Position numbers and translations under genes: made by a program
Shown here: positions 11,377 to 21,705 of the stretch, in pieces
Layout of the letters: every line of letters begins with the position of its first letter
Position numbering within the stretch: the stretch's first letter is position 1
The notes under the pieces: generated by a model
Database searches by the model: none
What the model was told of the DNA's origin: nothing
Seen by the model: only the letters and a program-made list of their open reading frames with translations
NCBI GenBank assembly: GCA_964036295.1
Contig: OZ038463.1
Coordinates: 23,609,069-23,673,068 of the forward strand
Direction of reading: 5' to 3'
Source of the DNA: Plumapathes pennacea
Taxonomy: Eukaryota; Cnidaria; Anthozoa; Antipatharia; Myriopathidae
Length of the DNA stretch: 64,000 bases

Positions 11377-11516
11377 CTTATTAGACACTTAGGCGTGTAG
11401 TACGGCTGTATATTTTTACTAGTTGTGCAGTATTTTGGCGAGCCGCTTCGGCGAGCCAAAATACAAACGACTCGTAAAAATATACAGCCGTACTACACGC
11501 CTAAGTGTCTAATAAG
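11377..11516. repeat. Foldback (hairpin) element with perfect 43-bp arms
   Basis: Bases 11377-11419 and 11474-11516 are exact reverse complements. The 54-base loop contains a further inverted pair, GTATTTTGGC/GCCAAAATAC, around GAGCCGCTTCGGCGA, so the whole 140 bases could fold into one long hairpin. A perfect match over 43 bases implies recent origin or correction between the arms. Confidence 0.95.
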
Positions 11517-11520
11517 TTAT

Positions 11521-13539
11521 TTATTATACAACTCTCTTAGTAAAAGATGTAAATTATTTTTAAATCGTGGTATGTTGTGTGACCAAAGTGACATGTTTTC
11601 CATGCGCGATATGTCAATCAAGTTTAGTGCCGTGTGCACAAAGGAAGCGCGGATTTCGTACTTGCAGTACTTCTAGTCCTTGTTTTCTGAGCCGAGTAAC
11701 AATGAAGCTGAAAGAGGTACTTTAAACAAAGTTTGCGGGGAGATCTGAGATACTACATCACATAATGTGGTCGTAAACAGAACAAATGGGACAAACGAGA
11801 TGTGTCAACATTTTCATTTTCGTCGATTGCCATGAATCAACAAACAGCCAGTTCTCACCTTCTCCTCGCTTATGAAGTATGAAAAGGACTTTATCTTGTG
11901 ACCAGTGGTGGTACAGTTCGCATACAAATTGCTGTTTCTCGATAGAGGTAATCATTGCCTGTTGTTGCAAGTCGATGCCATAGATCTTGGACTGGAATTA
12001 CACGCCGAGGCAAATCCAACGGCTACCGTGTTGAATGCCGACAAGATCTCATTTCGAGATTGACAGGGATTCTTAACCCTTTCACCACCGGTCATTTTTG
12101 GACAAAAGTGCCCAGGACACCGCTAACTTTGAGACTTCAGTAAAAAATATGACATGCTTATTTCAAATGCATTTTTGAGAGGTAAGGATGCTTTTTCGTA
12201 TAAGGAACCTGTGTATATTTCGAATCTGCATGAACCAGACCGTCGTTTTCTGCCCCGTTTTTAACCTTTCAGGTATAATTGAAACAGATATTTACAAAGA
12301 CTTTCGGCATTTTTCAAGAAGCGTTGCCACGTGTGTTCATTGTCATTGAATTAAGTATATTTCTTTACCTCATATACATGTAATTTATCTAAAACATATG
12401 CAAGAAACATTAAAAACATGAAACACAGGCGTTTGAATTAGGCTGAGCTTACCAGCGGTGAAGAAATCACGTGGAGCAACCAGCCATTTATTCGTTATAA
12501 TCAAGATGGCGACGAACACTTCGAATCAAAGATCATCTCTTTTCGTGTTGTTCTCTGTCATTTATGGATTCCTTTTCCACAAAATTCTTGTTTGTAAACT
12601 GCCTTAGAGTTTTCTAAGAGTTATAATCGAAATGCAATTGAAAATGAATCGAAGCCGCTTCGCTTTGTAAAGAACCGCTTGCCGCGACAAAGCATTCGCG
12701 AAGTGAAGACGTTCTTGTCGAAACAGTTGTCGTGTCCTCCATTTTCCTTGCTCCGAAACAAAGTTGAAACGTCCATCTTTATCATCATCTTTTCAGTGGC
12801 TCTTTGTTTGTCTTCTGCGCTGTGTAATTCTGAAGTGCATTTCACTGTAAAATGGCGTCTGACGATAAACAACAACGATAAATTTCGAACGCGGATATCT
12901 CGGAAAAATCGTATCGGATCGATTGCGTTTGCTGTTGCCAAACACGTGTTCTGAATACGATCTTCCTATTGGTCAATGAACCAAACCCTTTGTTACAACA
13001 GAAGCATTGTTTTCAAGCGCCAACCAATGGGTTATTCACTTGGCCGGTTTTCCGGCCATCGGTGTTTAAGGCTCGTTTCCGGTTGGCCGGTTTTCCGGCC
13101 ATCGGTGGTGAAAGGGTTAAACTGCTCTCAGAAATATTGATCTGTTGGAAACACTATGGCCTGATAACTGAACTGTGGTGTGTGGTCTGACATTTTGTGG
13201 AATTGAAGATTAGTTATGTTACAGCAAATTCAGTTGATTTTCTGACAAAGAAGCTGGTCTCCATGCTCGATTTTGCATATCGGATAGTAAGCCAGGTCAG
13301 TTTAAATTTTGTGCTTCTTTCTTTGCTTAATAATCTCTAAAAGTAATGTAAATACCAGCTGTGCACAGGGTGACTTTTATACAAAAAAACGAAAGAAAAG
13401 AATTAACGGTAGCGAATGAAGAAAAAGTTTTTTTTCCTTAGCAACGTTGAATACAGCTGTATCTTTTTTTACGTGTCTATGGAGTTATTCGCACGTTACT
13501 ATGCCGTATTTTCACGTTACTAAGGGAGTTGTATAATAA
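11521..13539. mobile_element. TIR DNA element (23-bp ends) interrupted by a piggyBac MITE
   Basis: TTATTATACAACTC at 11521 and its reverse complement ending at 13539 belong to 23-base inverted ends (11521-11543 and 13517-13539) with one mismatch. CACGTTACTA is repeated inside the right end. Removing the nested element (12073-13120) leaves about 0.97 kb without a transposase gene. The foldback at 11377-11516 lies immediately outside the left end. Superfamily not assigned. Confidence 0.65.
12073..13120. mobile_element. piggyBac-type MITE with TTAA ends
   Basis: The element starts TTAACCCTTTCACCACCG (12073) and ends with the inverted form, CGGTGGTGAAAGGGTTAA (13120). TTAA target sites and CCC-starting inverted ends are hallmarks of piggyBac elements. 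Near the right end GGCCGGTTTTCCGGCC, itself palindromic, occurs twice (about 13042 and 13084). There is no transposase. The ends match the right end beside the piggyBac transposase remains at 55991-56010, so that family is the likely mobiliser. Confidence 0.85.
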
Positions 13540-13668
13540 AGAGCAGTACTTCTACACATTATGGATCAGAAAAAGAAAGAGAAATGGAGGTAAGATAAAG
13601 TCCACTTTGATTGAAGGCATTTACAAAGGTTCTCTGAAAATTTCGTGATCATTACGTGATCGGAAGAT

Positions 13669-13890
13669 TTGGGATGTTTAAAGACAATCTATGCAAAAGG
13701 CCAAAAAGTGCAAGTGTTCAATCACAAGCTTGGGCAGTGGCACAACACATCGATGCTTTGTGTTAATGCGGACAACACCTTTAAGATAGGGTGGGCTGGG
13801 TACTTGAAAGTTTTTGATGTCTCTTTGCCATCGTCAGAGTTTCCGGCTCCAGAAGAAGAGAGGGCCCTTGACAGAAGGGGGGCCCTATAA
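13669..13890 (+). CDS. Possible exon of an unrecognised gene
   Basis: This open frame (about 73 codons to TAG/TAA at 13890) has a composition more like protein than its surroundings, with QKVQVFNHKLGQWHNTSM and FKIGWAGYLKVFDV stretches that could form a small beta-rich fold. It has no ATG; an upstream short exon at 13561-13589 followed by GTAAGA is possible but the phases do not fit convincingly. I do not recognise the family and the assignment as a gene is weak. Confidence 0.25.
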   Translation: MGCLKTIYAKGQKVQVFNHKLGQWHNTSMLCVNADNTFKIGWAGYLKVFDVSLPSSEFPAPEEERALDRRGAL

Positions 13891-13899
13891 TTAAGGCAA

Positions 13900-15180
13900 A
13901 CTTCCCAATCAGACATCATCCAAAGCACCTGCAAAAGGGCGACTCCGTAATAGTACTTGGCCAGAAGCCACATCAAGATGTGTCTAGGAACGACTGCTTT
14001 AGGCAGAGTTAAGAATTTTAAAACCCATGTGCATGCAAACACCCACTTTTACTGCAATAGCGTTGTATTAGCAGCAGCAATGTGACACATGATAAGTCCG
14101 CCAAGTTACTATGTTCAAATCCATTGTTTAAAAACCACACATCATACTGTGTTAATCACTACGGCAAGGAAAAATATCCCAGCTATCCCCAATTAACTCA
14201 GTACTATTCACAATCGCCTTACAGGTTACACTGTTGTCAACTGGTAGCACAGTGAGGTACGAGAGTATAAAGGAGGACCAGGCCATAATTAGCCCCGAAC
14301 CCATGGTCGACGAAATACCAGAGCAAAGGTTGCCAACACACCACCCGTCCCAGTTGGCATGAAAGAAGACTTTTCTGGCCAAGAAACCTCGACTAAAAAT
14401 GATGATAACGAGTCTACAGCTGCTAGATGCCAATTGAACTGAGGTAAGCTTCATTAATAGCCATAACATTTCCTTTAAAGATATGCTGGTTACAACTTTA
14501 TTTATAACCCTGAAAAAAAAACTACATGTGGCTGATAGACATTTGGGTGCTTGATAGTATAACAGTTATCACCACATTGCAGGCACTATAGATTGTGTGC
14601 ATTAATAGATCTTTTTACTAGAAATACGATAATCGCAGATATCCCCTCGCTCAGTAGTGGGTTTTCGAAAAGCGGGATTCTTGTTTATTTTCCGTTCGGA
14701 GATTATTTAAATTTTTTTTTGCAAACCACGGCTGTGTAGCGACGTCACCAGTCGGCCGCTAAAAATAATCTTTGTCACACGGCAGTCTGGTTTAGTTCAG
14801 ACAACGTGCACAGTCTGCAATTTTCGTAGACACCAGCTGAACTTCAAAATTCGCTGAGAAAACATTTACACGCAACTACAGAATACTCCCGAGGCTTGAA
14901 AGCCAAGCAAAGTCGATCTTGGACACCGAAATTTTTATGAATTTCAAGAAAAGCCGCCATTTCTCCAGCCAATGCTTTATCCTAACCACATACGTGTATG
15001 TTTTTTTTTTTTTGTGCGTGTGTGTGTGCCAAATTTAGAACCGTCAAAGCGATTCGCTTGTTTACACGCTTTCGAAGTCTCGGAATCGTGTGAATTTTGG
15101 CAGGGATTCAATTTTGAACACAACAACTTTTCAAACTGCGTTTGACGATTTTAAAATCTTTGACAGAAAAAAAAAACCCA
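13900..15180. other. No gene recognised
   Basis: No frame here has recognisable motifs. Around 14220-14430 one plus frame (EDQAIISPEPMVDEIPEQ) is faintly protein-like but is broken. TG-rich and T-rich simple sequence lies near 15000-15020. Confidence 0.4.
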
Positions 15181-15182
15181 AG

Positions 15183-15274
15183 TCACTAAATAATACAAGG
15201 TCCGATTTTATTGAGCGAGCAAACCCGATCACTAAATAATACAAAGTCCGATTGTGTTGAGCGAGTATCTTACG
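15183..15274. repeat. 46-bp direct repeat, two copies
   Basis: TCACTAAATAATACAA starts two adjacent 46-base copies (15183 and 15229), each followed by GTCCGATT and GAGCGAG. About 84% alike by eye. Confidence 0.7.
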
Positions 15275-16239
15275 GGGGTCCCGCTAGTAGACATATTGTT
15301 TAATTTGGAAAGCAATGGCCGGATATTTTCTACTTTAATAGCCTTCAAAAAGCAGAAGCATTTTAACCCGGTTACATTTTATCCTTGAATACAGTGTGCC
15401 AACAAACGCGGCGACAAAACTTCACAGACTGTCAGACTGTCAATGAAATTATGCAAACATGTCAGGAATCGGATGACACAATCTTGCACGAAGGCACTCT
15501 GAAATAGCTTTGAAAACCAGTGAAAAGATAACAGTATAATCCTACTTGGCCTTCATCACAGTTCCCGGGGCATCAAACGACAAAATATACGGCAATTGTT
15601 GAAATACCATAATGATAACACAACCGTCGTTTAACAAAAGTGTATTGTACGTTAATTGATGTAAATTTTCAAAACTCACCGGTTCCTGAAAGCCATAGCT
15701 TTAGCTCTTTTCCAGCAAAGGAAACAAAACCCAAAACACTATTGTTTACGTCTTCAATGATTTCAAAATACACTGTATAGAGCAGTCCTCATACAGTACG
15801 AAAATTCCACTTTCCATTGTATTGTGTTGTCATCTTGTCAAACTTAGATTCTGAAAACTGCATTCCTGTTATTGCGAAAGGTGAAATTTGCCACGGTGAT
15901 TGTTCGATTTCCACCGACTGTATTTTGCTATTCCTTTCTGAAGAAGTGTCTGTGTTTTAACACAATACTGGCGTCTGGGATTGTGTTCAGGTCGGCCAGT
16001 TGGGCCTTAAAGAATCCGTTTTACGTCTAGTAGAGCTTGCCTCCCATGCACTGGCAAAATATCCGGGCAATTTACAGCCGTCCGTCGAACTGCTTGGCCT
16101 TGTATCTGCATCTTCTTGTACAAAATCACTTCAGTTCGTACTCTACCGCATGTCACCAAGAAAATGGCGGTTTACAGTTAAGCTGCCGATGTAACCTCGC
16201 CTGCAGCGGTCGCTCGACGCGGAGGACCTTGGGATGAGG

Positions 16240-16380
16240 TCGTATCGCACACACAAACACACAAACACACGAACATTAGATTTCGAGATGGCGACACGCT
16301 TGGAGTCACCGATAAGGCGATAATACTACTGCATTAGCGTCGTGAATATTTCCCTCACTTCGTTCGGGGATAACAACTAA
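16240..16380 (-). repeat. Dispersed repeat shared (inverted) with 56135-56270
   Basis: The stretch with ACACGAACATTAGATTTCGA, GCATTAGCGTCGTGAATATT and TCCCTCACTT matches the reverse complement of 56135-56270. That copy sits just upstream of Helitron coding remains in the same orientation as its reading direction, so this may be part of a non-autonomous Helitron; that link is inference. Confidence 0.55.
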
Positions 16381-17237
16381 TCAGGTTGTGTCGAGTGGAT
16401 ATCCACAACTTTTGGACAAAGTTATGCATTCCGTGATGAATGAGAAGACAAAGATATTTGAGGTGCATTTGTTGCGACCACTCAAAACAAAAAACAAACA
16501 ACATTTTTTCAGACAGAGAACAGTGCTCTTTTATTTGGCACTGTATCGTACCATATATAATAAAAGCTGGGCAACATAGCATGTTTTGTGTTGCAATCTT
16601 TCAGGGTATGTTTGATGATTATGCAGATTGAGATAACCAATACTGTTCGGGAGCTTAAATCTAACCAGGAGCGTATACTCAAAAAACCAGAACGAAACAG
16701 TTAAGGCTCTTGTTGGTTTGCTGAAACCTTTCAGACAAGACTAAAGAAAGCCCAGGGTGCTTCCCATCAACCATCAACCCACATATCAGTTTTTCTGGCC
16801 TTATCTACCACTGCGATATCCCCCACAGTATCCCCGATGTTGGATTTCTCCCTGTGCAGTGAAGCTGAAGCCCCAATTCCCTCAGTTTCCGGTGACACAA
16901 GCGACATCACAGAATATCAAGTTTGTTGATGCTGCAAACATGCGCTATTTATTTTACGGGAAAAAAGACTGACCATATCTGCTGTGGTACTAGTGTTATA
17001 CAAATGGTTTGCTGTTTGAACACAAAAGTCTAACAGCAGTTTCAATGTTAATGTTCTATGATTTCAGTAAGAACAACTTAAACTTAAAAATACCTCAAGG
17101 AAGCATAGTCAATTTCAAAAATTGCGTGATTCACTACTGTATTTGATACATTCCTCTGCTTTTACATGCCTGTGCCGGTCATGGAAGCTCTTTAATACAT
17201 GATTCAAACATCAAATAGCAGAATTACTTGGTTTAGC

Positions 17238-17522
17238 TCAAATACCTTTGTTAAAAAATTGTCCAGCATCTTGTTTTTGTTTCATTTTAATAAAACAACT
17301 ACAACAGTTTCCCTTAAATATTTCATAAAAAAACATTTCAGCCAGTTTTAAGACTGTCTTTCGACACTTCATGTTTATTGCCTCCCTAAATTCTGTTGAG
17401 TTCGCTATGTGGAAAAACTCACCAGGATATCTAGCTCTTGTAGCTTTGAAAATGCTCCTCATTTGAGCAGGAGAGAGGGCTTCCTTTACTGATGTCACCC
17501 TGGGGATTCTACCTCCGGACAA
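17238..17522 (-). CDS. Unrecognised 94-codon ORF
   Basis: A complete minus-strand frame with ATG and protein-like composition (SVKEALSPAQMRSIFKATRA near its start). I do not recognise it. It lies inside a region of decayed transposon sequence and may be an exon or an ORF fragment of such an element. Nothing indicates function. Confidence 0.3.
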   Translation of the reverse strand: MSGGRIPRVTSVKEALSPAQMRSIFKATRARYPGEFFHIANSTEFREAINMKCRKTVLKLAEMFFYEIFKGNCCSCFIKMKQKQDAGQFFNKGI

Positions 17523-17989
17523 ACTGGAACAAGCTAGTTATTTTTTTGCAAATAAGTTATCTAAAAGTTTCAACACAAAACCTTTGCAGGAACTAGAATT
17601 GATGGCTGCAAAATTTATCTTTTCTCAAGGAATTGCTACATACGGTGCCAAATCTGAGTCGGTCATTGCAACATTGAGAAACGTTGGCTATTTAACACAT
17701 CTCAGTCTCCAGGCAGTGCAACTAGAGTTCAAGCGAAAATTTTTGGCAATCTAAATGGTGAACCATCATACAAAAGCATTCAGCCTGTTGTCAGCACAAT
17801 GCATAAACAAAACCAGAGAGCTTTATTTGTGTCAGTTACCTCTTGGGTGACTCGGATTCCCATCTGAATGCTTCCAGCGAAAGACTTATCTGATACCCAT
17901 GAAGTTACAGCAACCCGATTATCGGACCCGTTAATCTGACCCATTTATCGATTCCGATTCTGATGCAAACAGCACTGAAGCTGCATTTT

Positions 17990-18665
17990 CTGCATTTAAC
18001 CAACCAAGAGAATGTCCCAGTCAGCACATCTGCAATTTCTTTTTGCACTACTTTGATTTAAATGAAGACCTCTTCATAATGCAGCTGTCATCAATTGTGG
18101 CAGATGAAGACTGGCTCAGTTGTGACCAAACTTTCAATGTTATCGGCAGTATTGGCTACGAGAGGAAAGGTGGCAAGTGGATTCGCCTAGATGTTTTGCA
18201 TTTTAAATGAAAAGGGACAAGTTGTGAGTTGGCGGCTGACCCAGTCTCAAGGGTTTTGTAACATACAATACCTTCTTAGGCAACGTTTTCAAAGAATTTT
18301 TTCTCAAGGCAAAACTATTCAGGACTTTTATGTCGGTAACTGTTGCCGATGGAGAAATAAATTGCAGGCGACTTTTGGGCAGAACTAATTATGAAACTAG
18401 ACATATTTCATGCTTTTGAGCGGATAAGCGGCACTATACCGAAGTGCCATCCATTCTATTGGAAGTGCCCACAAGATCTCCGTCTTGTATTTAGAGATCC
18501 AGCATACCTTGGGGACACACGGACAAAAACCATTCCAGATCCAGAAACATTCTTAAAGTGGCAAAATGTTGCCTGCAACAAGGGAGTTCCAGTGCTGCAG
18601 GAGGAAAGCTTTGGTTCTGTTCGAAGATGCATGGAACACATGAGAAAAGGCAGTTTGTCAGGTCA
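17990..18665 (+). pseudogene. DDE-type transposase-like fragment, frameshifted
   Basis: Protein-like blocks appear in successive plus frames: ADEDWLSCDQTFNVIGSIG (about 18100), NEKGQVVSWRLTQSQGF (about 18203), VGNCCRWRNKLQATFGQ (about 18335) and MKLDIFHAFERISGTIPK (18391). Such an order of short Asp-containing blocks resembles multicopy DDE-type transposases of aquatic animals. In the block VGNCC I would expect an Asp in place of Gly, from memory of related sequences, so a catalytic residue may be lost. Stops and frame changes separate the blocks. The 3' side runs directly into a LINE fragment near 18665. Confidence 0.5.
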
Positions 18666-18669
18666 GTAC

Positions 18670-20235
18670 TAGCTTTACTGATTTTACTTCAAATTATATT
18701 AATGTCAAGCAAGGTGTAAGACAAGGCTATCCTCTTTCACCACTGTTATTTATATTAAGTCTAGAAGTTCTTGCATGTAGTATTAGGCAAAATGAAAATA
18801 TCCAAGGAATCAAAATCGGAAATGAAGAGGTCAAAATCACTATTTTTGCTGATGACATGTCTTGTTTTATTAAAAATGAATCTTCTTATAAGCAGCTAAT
18901 CTGGAGTCTTGAGTTCTCGACTTTCTCTGGTCTGAAAGTCAATGCAGAAAAAAAACGGAATTCTTTTGTTTGGGGTCGAAAAAAATGGATAAATTCCCCC
19001 ACGAATTTTAAGACATCATTGAAAATCATAGGTGTGCATTTTAGTTATGATGTGTTTAGGGAAAAAGAAAATTTTAAGGGAATTCTCAAATCTACCAAGA
19101 AAACTTTAAATAGGTGGAGGTGGAGAAGGCTAACTCTTTTAGGAAAAATTCAAATTGTTAAATCCTTTGCCATACGAAAATTTATGTCTAAAGCAGCTCT
19201 TATTCACATTCTAACGACTTTGTTCAAAGAACTTTATAATTTTATCTGGAACGAAAAGGATAAAGTCAAACGTTGTGCATTAATCAACGAATTTGAATAT
19301 GGTGGATTGAAGATGCTGGACATCGAATATATGATTAAGGCCTAAGGAATTATTTGTCTAAAGAAGTACATTGAAGTTTATGTTAGCTCTTGGAAATTTT
19401 TCCTGGATTATTATTTAGGGGAAGTAGGTGCCAAGTTTGTTTTGAAGTGCCAGTTTGATATCCATAAACTACCTAACTCTCTTCTGGCGTTTTATAAGGA
19501 CTGTCTTGACGCATGATCTGGTCTCATAAAGGATGTTGTTACCTATGAAGATTAATGAATCATGTAATTTGGAATAGGAATATACTCAGTCAAAGAAAAT
19601 CCTTATATCAGTCTTGTTTTCATAAAAGTGGAAAAACTAAAGTTGGAGATTTGGTTTCAAAGGAATGCATCCTGAAAAGCGACAAAGTGCTGAAAACTAA
19701 ATTATCTCCAAGTCAAATGTTCGCTCTGATGGGGGTGGTCAACGCTATACCAAGTGAGTGGCGTTCCATTATAAAAGGAAATACTTTTACTAAACCATAC
19801 CCTTTCAATGAGTACTGCTTTCTTCTGCCAGTAAAGGGTGAGATGGTGGACCTTTCAGACACCTCCAAAATTCTTTATAAGGAATTTTGTTCCTACAAAG
19901 TGACCCCTCCTACTGCTCAAGCCAGATTAAAGGACAAATATCCAAGCTTTTCAGTTGAGTGGAAAAAAATCTATTCGTTAGCATTTAGTGTTACTTTGGA
20001 CACAAAACTACGAGTTTTTCAATACAAATCGTTAAACCGTATCATATACACTAACAACAAATTGTTTGCTTTCAAAATGGTAGATTCACTGTATTGCACG
20101 TTCTGTAAAAATGAGGAATCTCTCAAGCATTTTTTTCTGCAAAGTAGCAGACTTATTTTAGAAAGGTTTTGTCTTGCTCTGTATAGAAGGGAAGCAATGG
20201 AGATTTCGAACAAACATTCATTAAGACCATAAGAA
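18670..20235 (+). mobile_element. LINE reverse transcriptase fragment (L1-like), 5' truncated
   Basis: The first codons already lie in the reverse-transcriptase palm: VRQGYPLSPLLFILSLEVL (about 18705) and the catalytic FADDM (about 18846). A thumb-like region follows and then a C-terminal segment ending with a Cys-rich knuckle, CTFCKNEESLKHFF (about 20100). The frame is interrupted by stops near 19343 and 19515. The missing endonuclease and N-terminal half agree with 5' truncation on insertion. An L1-type affinity is suggested by the long C-terminal region; clade not certain. Confidence 0.8.
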
Positions 20236-20239
20236 CTCC

Positions 20240-21050
20240 AGTGAATCGTGCATAGGTCCACAATACTAAATGCCTTTTAAAATTCATCTGCGTTAGCTTT
20301 GTTGTCCGATCAATTCCAGTTCGCATCTCATATCATGCAGTTGGTGACTGACACAGCCACTCCTTAAATGATACGCTGGAAGTGGCAAATTCTTTCAACA
20401 ATACATTGTACTGCATTGGTTGTGGCGAGGGCCATTTTCCTGAACCTACCTGTGTGCAGACTAGTGAATGTTTAGAGAATTACATGTCCACGCCTTCCTA
20501 AATTACCAAGTTTTTACTAATGACAAGGAATTTACAGACTGCCGGCTGTCAAGTTTCTTAAAATTTCTTTTGTAGGCTCTCTGGAACCATAGTTACAGAT
20601 ACTGAACCCTTTAAAGAGGTGCTAACACTAGCGCCAAGAATGAGTATCAGCTCTGTGTCACTACTGAAGGATTGATTAGAGGCGTTTTATCATCGTCCAG
20701 TTACACTTCATGCATAAAATAAAATAAGTGTTGCAAACAACTATGCAGAATTTGTCGCTTGCAACAGCTGTTACATGCATCACGTGAAAGGACTGTGCAA
20801 AGTTCAACTTTATGCACTTATTATATTAATCACTATTGGTACATCATCAGAAGAGAAACTTCCTTACTCGTTTTCAACAAGGTATAAACAACTTATTTTC
20901 ACCAAAAAATATCTCTGGGAAAGATTTAGTTATGTTGCTATCAATGGAATAGGTTGAAGTGTTGTACAACAAACGGTCAAAGCTTGTAACCAAGCTTTGT
21001 CAATGTTAGATTTTAATTGTAAGCTCTGCCAAGGTTACAACTGCAGAAAA
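20240..21050. other. No feature recognised
   Basis: AT-rich sequence after the LINE fragment. No coding frame with recognisable content and no strong repeat. Confidence 0.4.
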
Positions 21051-21230
21051 TGAACTTAAAGTTCATATATGCACCTAAATGACGCCTTTTTTTCAAAAAC
21101 TATAAGATATCGTCAATCAAAAAAAAAATTGAGCGAGATTGAGCTAAAGCTCGACCTTTTACGCGCTGTGAAAGTTGCGTCCGGAAAATCATTGTCCGAG
21201 CGCTTGGGAGCCTGAGACCGACAAACTGTG

Positions 21231-21238
21231 TGACGTCA
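21231..21238. promoter_or_regulatory. Perfect CRE palindrome TGACGTCA
   Basis: TGACGTCA, the full binding site for CREB/ATF bZIP factors, lies about 80 bases before the ATG of the P2X7-like exon and 470 bases before the OTU-PHD gene. Chance occurrence is possible; its place near two starts makes it worth noting. Confidence 0.4.
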
Positions 21239-21320
21239 TGTAGGTAACACGGCATTGGAATCTCTCTGTTTTTGACACCTTTAGCCACTCGTGCTCGCTC
21301 TGTTTTTACTGCGTTTTGTG

Positions 21321-21583
21321 ATGTCTGATTCGGAGTTTGTGGACAGCGTTGGGTCAGATGACTCCGACTATAATTATTTGCCAGGGTATGAGCTTGAGGT
21401 CGAGCCCAGCGAAGAAAATCCCGGGCTAGAAGAGTTGGAGTGTGAAGGCACATCAGGACCTTACGCGGATAAGCCAGTTGCCAGTGACGAATGGGTCACT
21501 AAATACGAGGAAGAAAGAGAAGAGGAGGCTGTTCACCTTGAGTTACAGAAAAGATTAGATGGCGTAAATCCTTCGTGTAACTG
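21321..21583 (+). CDS. First exon of a P2X7-like-domain gene
   Basis: ATG at 21321 opens an 87-codon acidic segment (MSDSEFVDSVGSDDSDYNYL at the start) ending NPSCN plus two bases of the next codon, then GTGAGC at 21584. It matches my recollection of the N-terminal exon of cnidarian and fish proteins with a P2X7-intracellular-like cysteine-rich domain, where the next exon starts ..WCKCGNC. No such exon follows locally. One with exactly the required phase occurs at 39019, 17.4 kb away on the same strand. It is either a gene with a very long intron holding other genes or one of two separate fragments. Confidence 0.5.
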
Positions 21584-21705
21584 GTGAGCGTTTTACTATC
21601 TTTTGTCATGCTCTGTTATAGGAGGTATCATGTGGTGTGAAAAGTGAAGCTTATCCAACTTTGAAAACCAAGGCCTGGTTACATAGGATTGAAGACAAAT
21701 CCAAT

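Noticed and set aside
14152-14469. 105-codon minus frame
   Set aside because: No recognisable motif and no supporting splice sites; composition does not favour coding.
14590-15300. Possible TIR element bounded by CTCGCTCA-type sequences
   Set aside because: The inverted similarity is only a few short words with many gaps; not strong enough to call.
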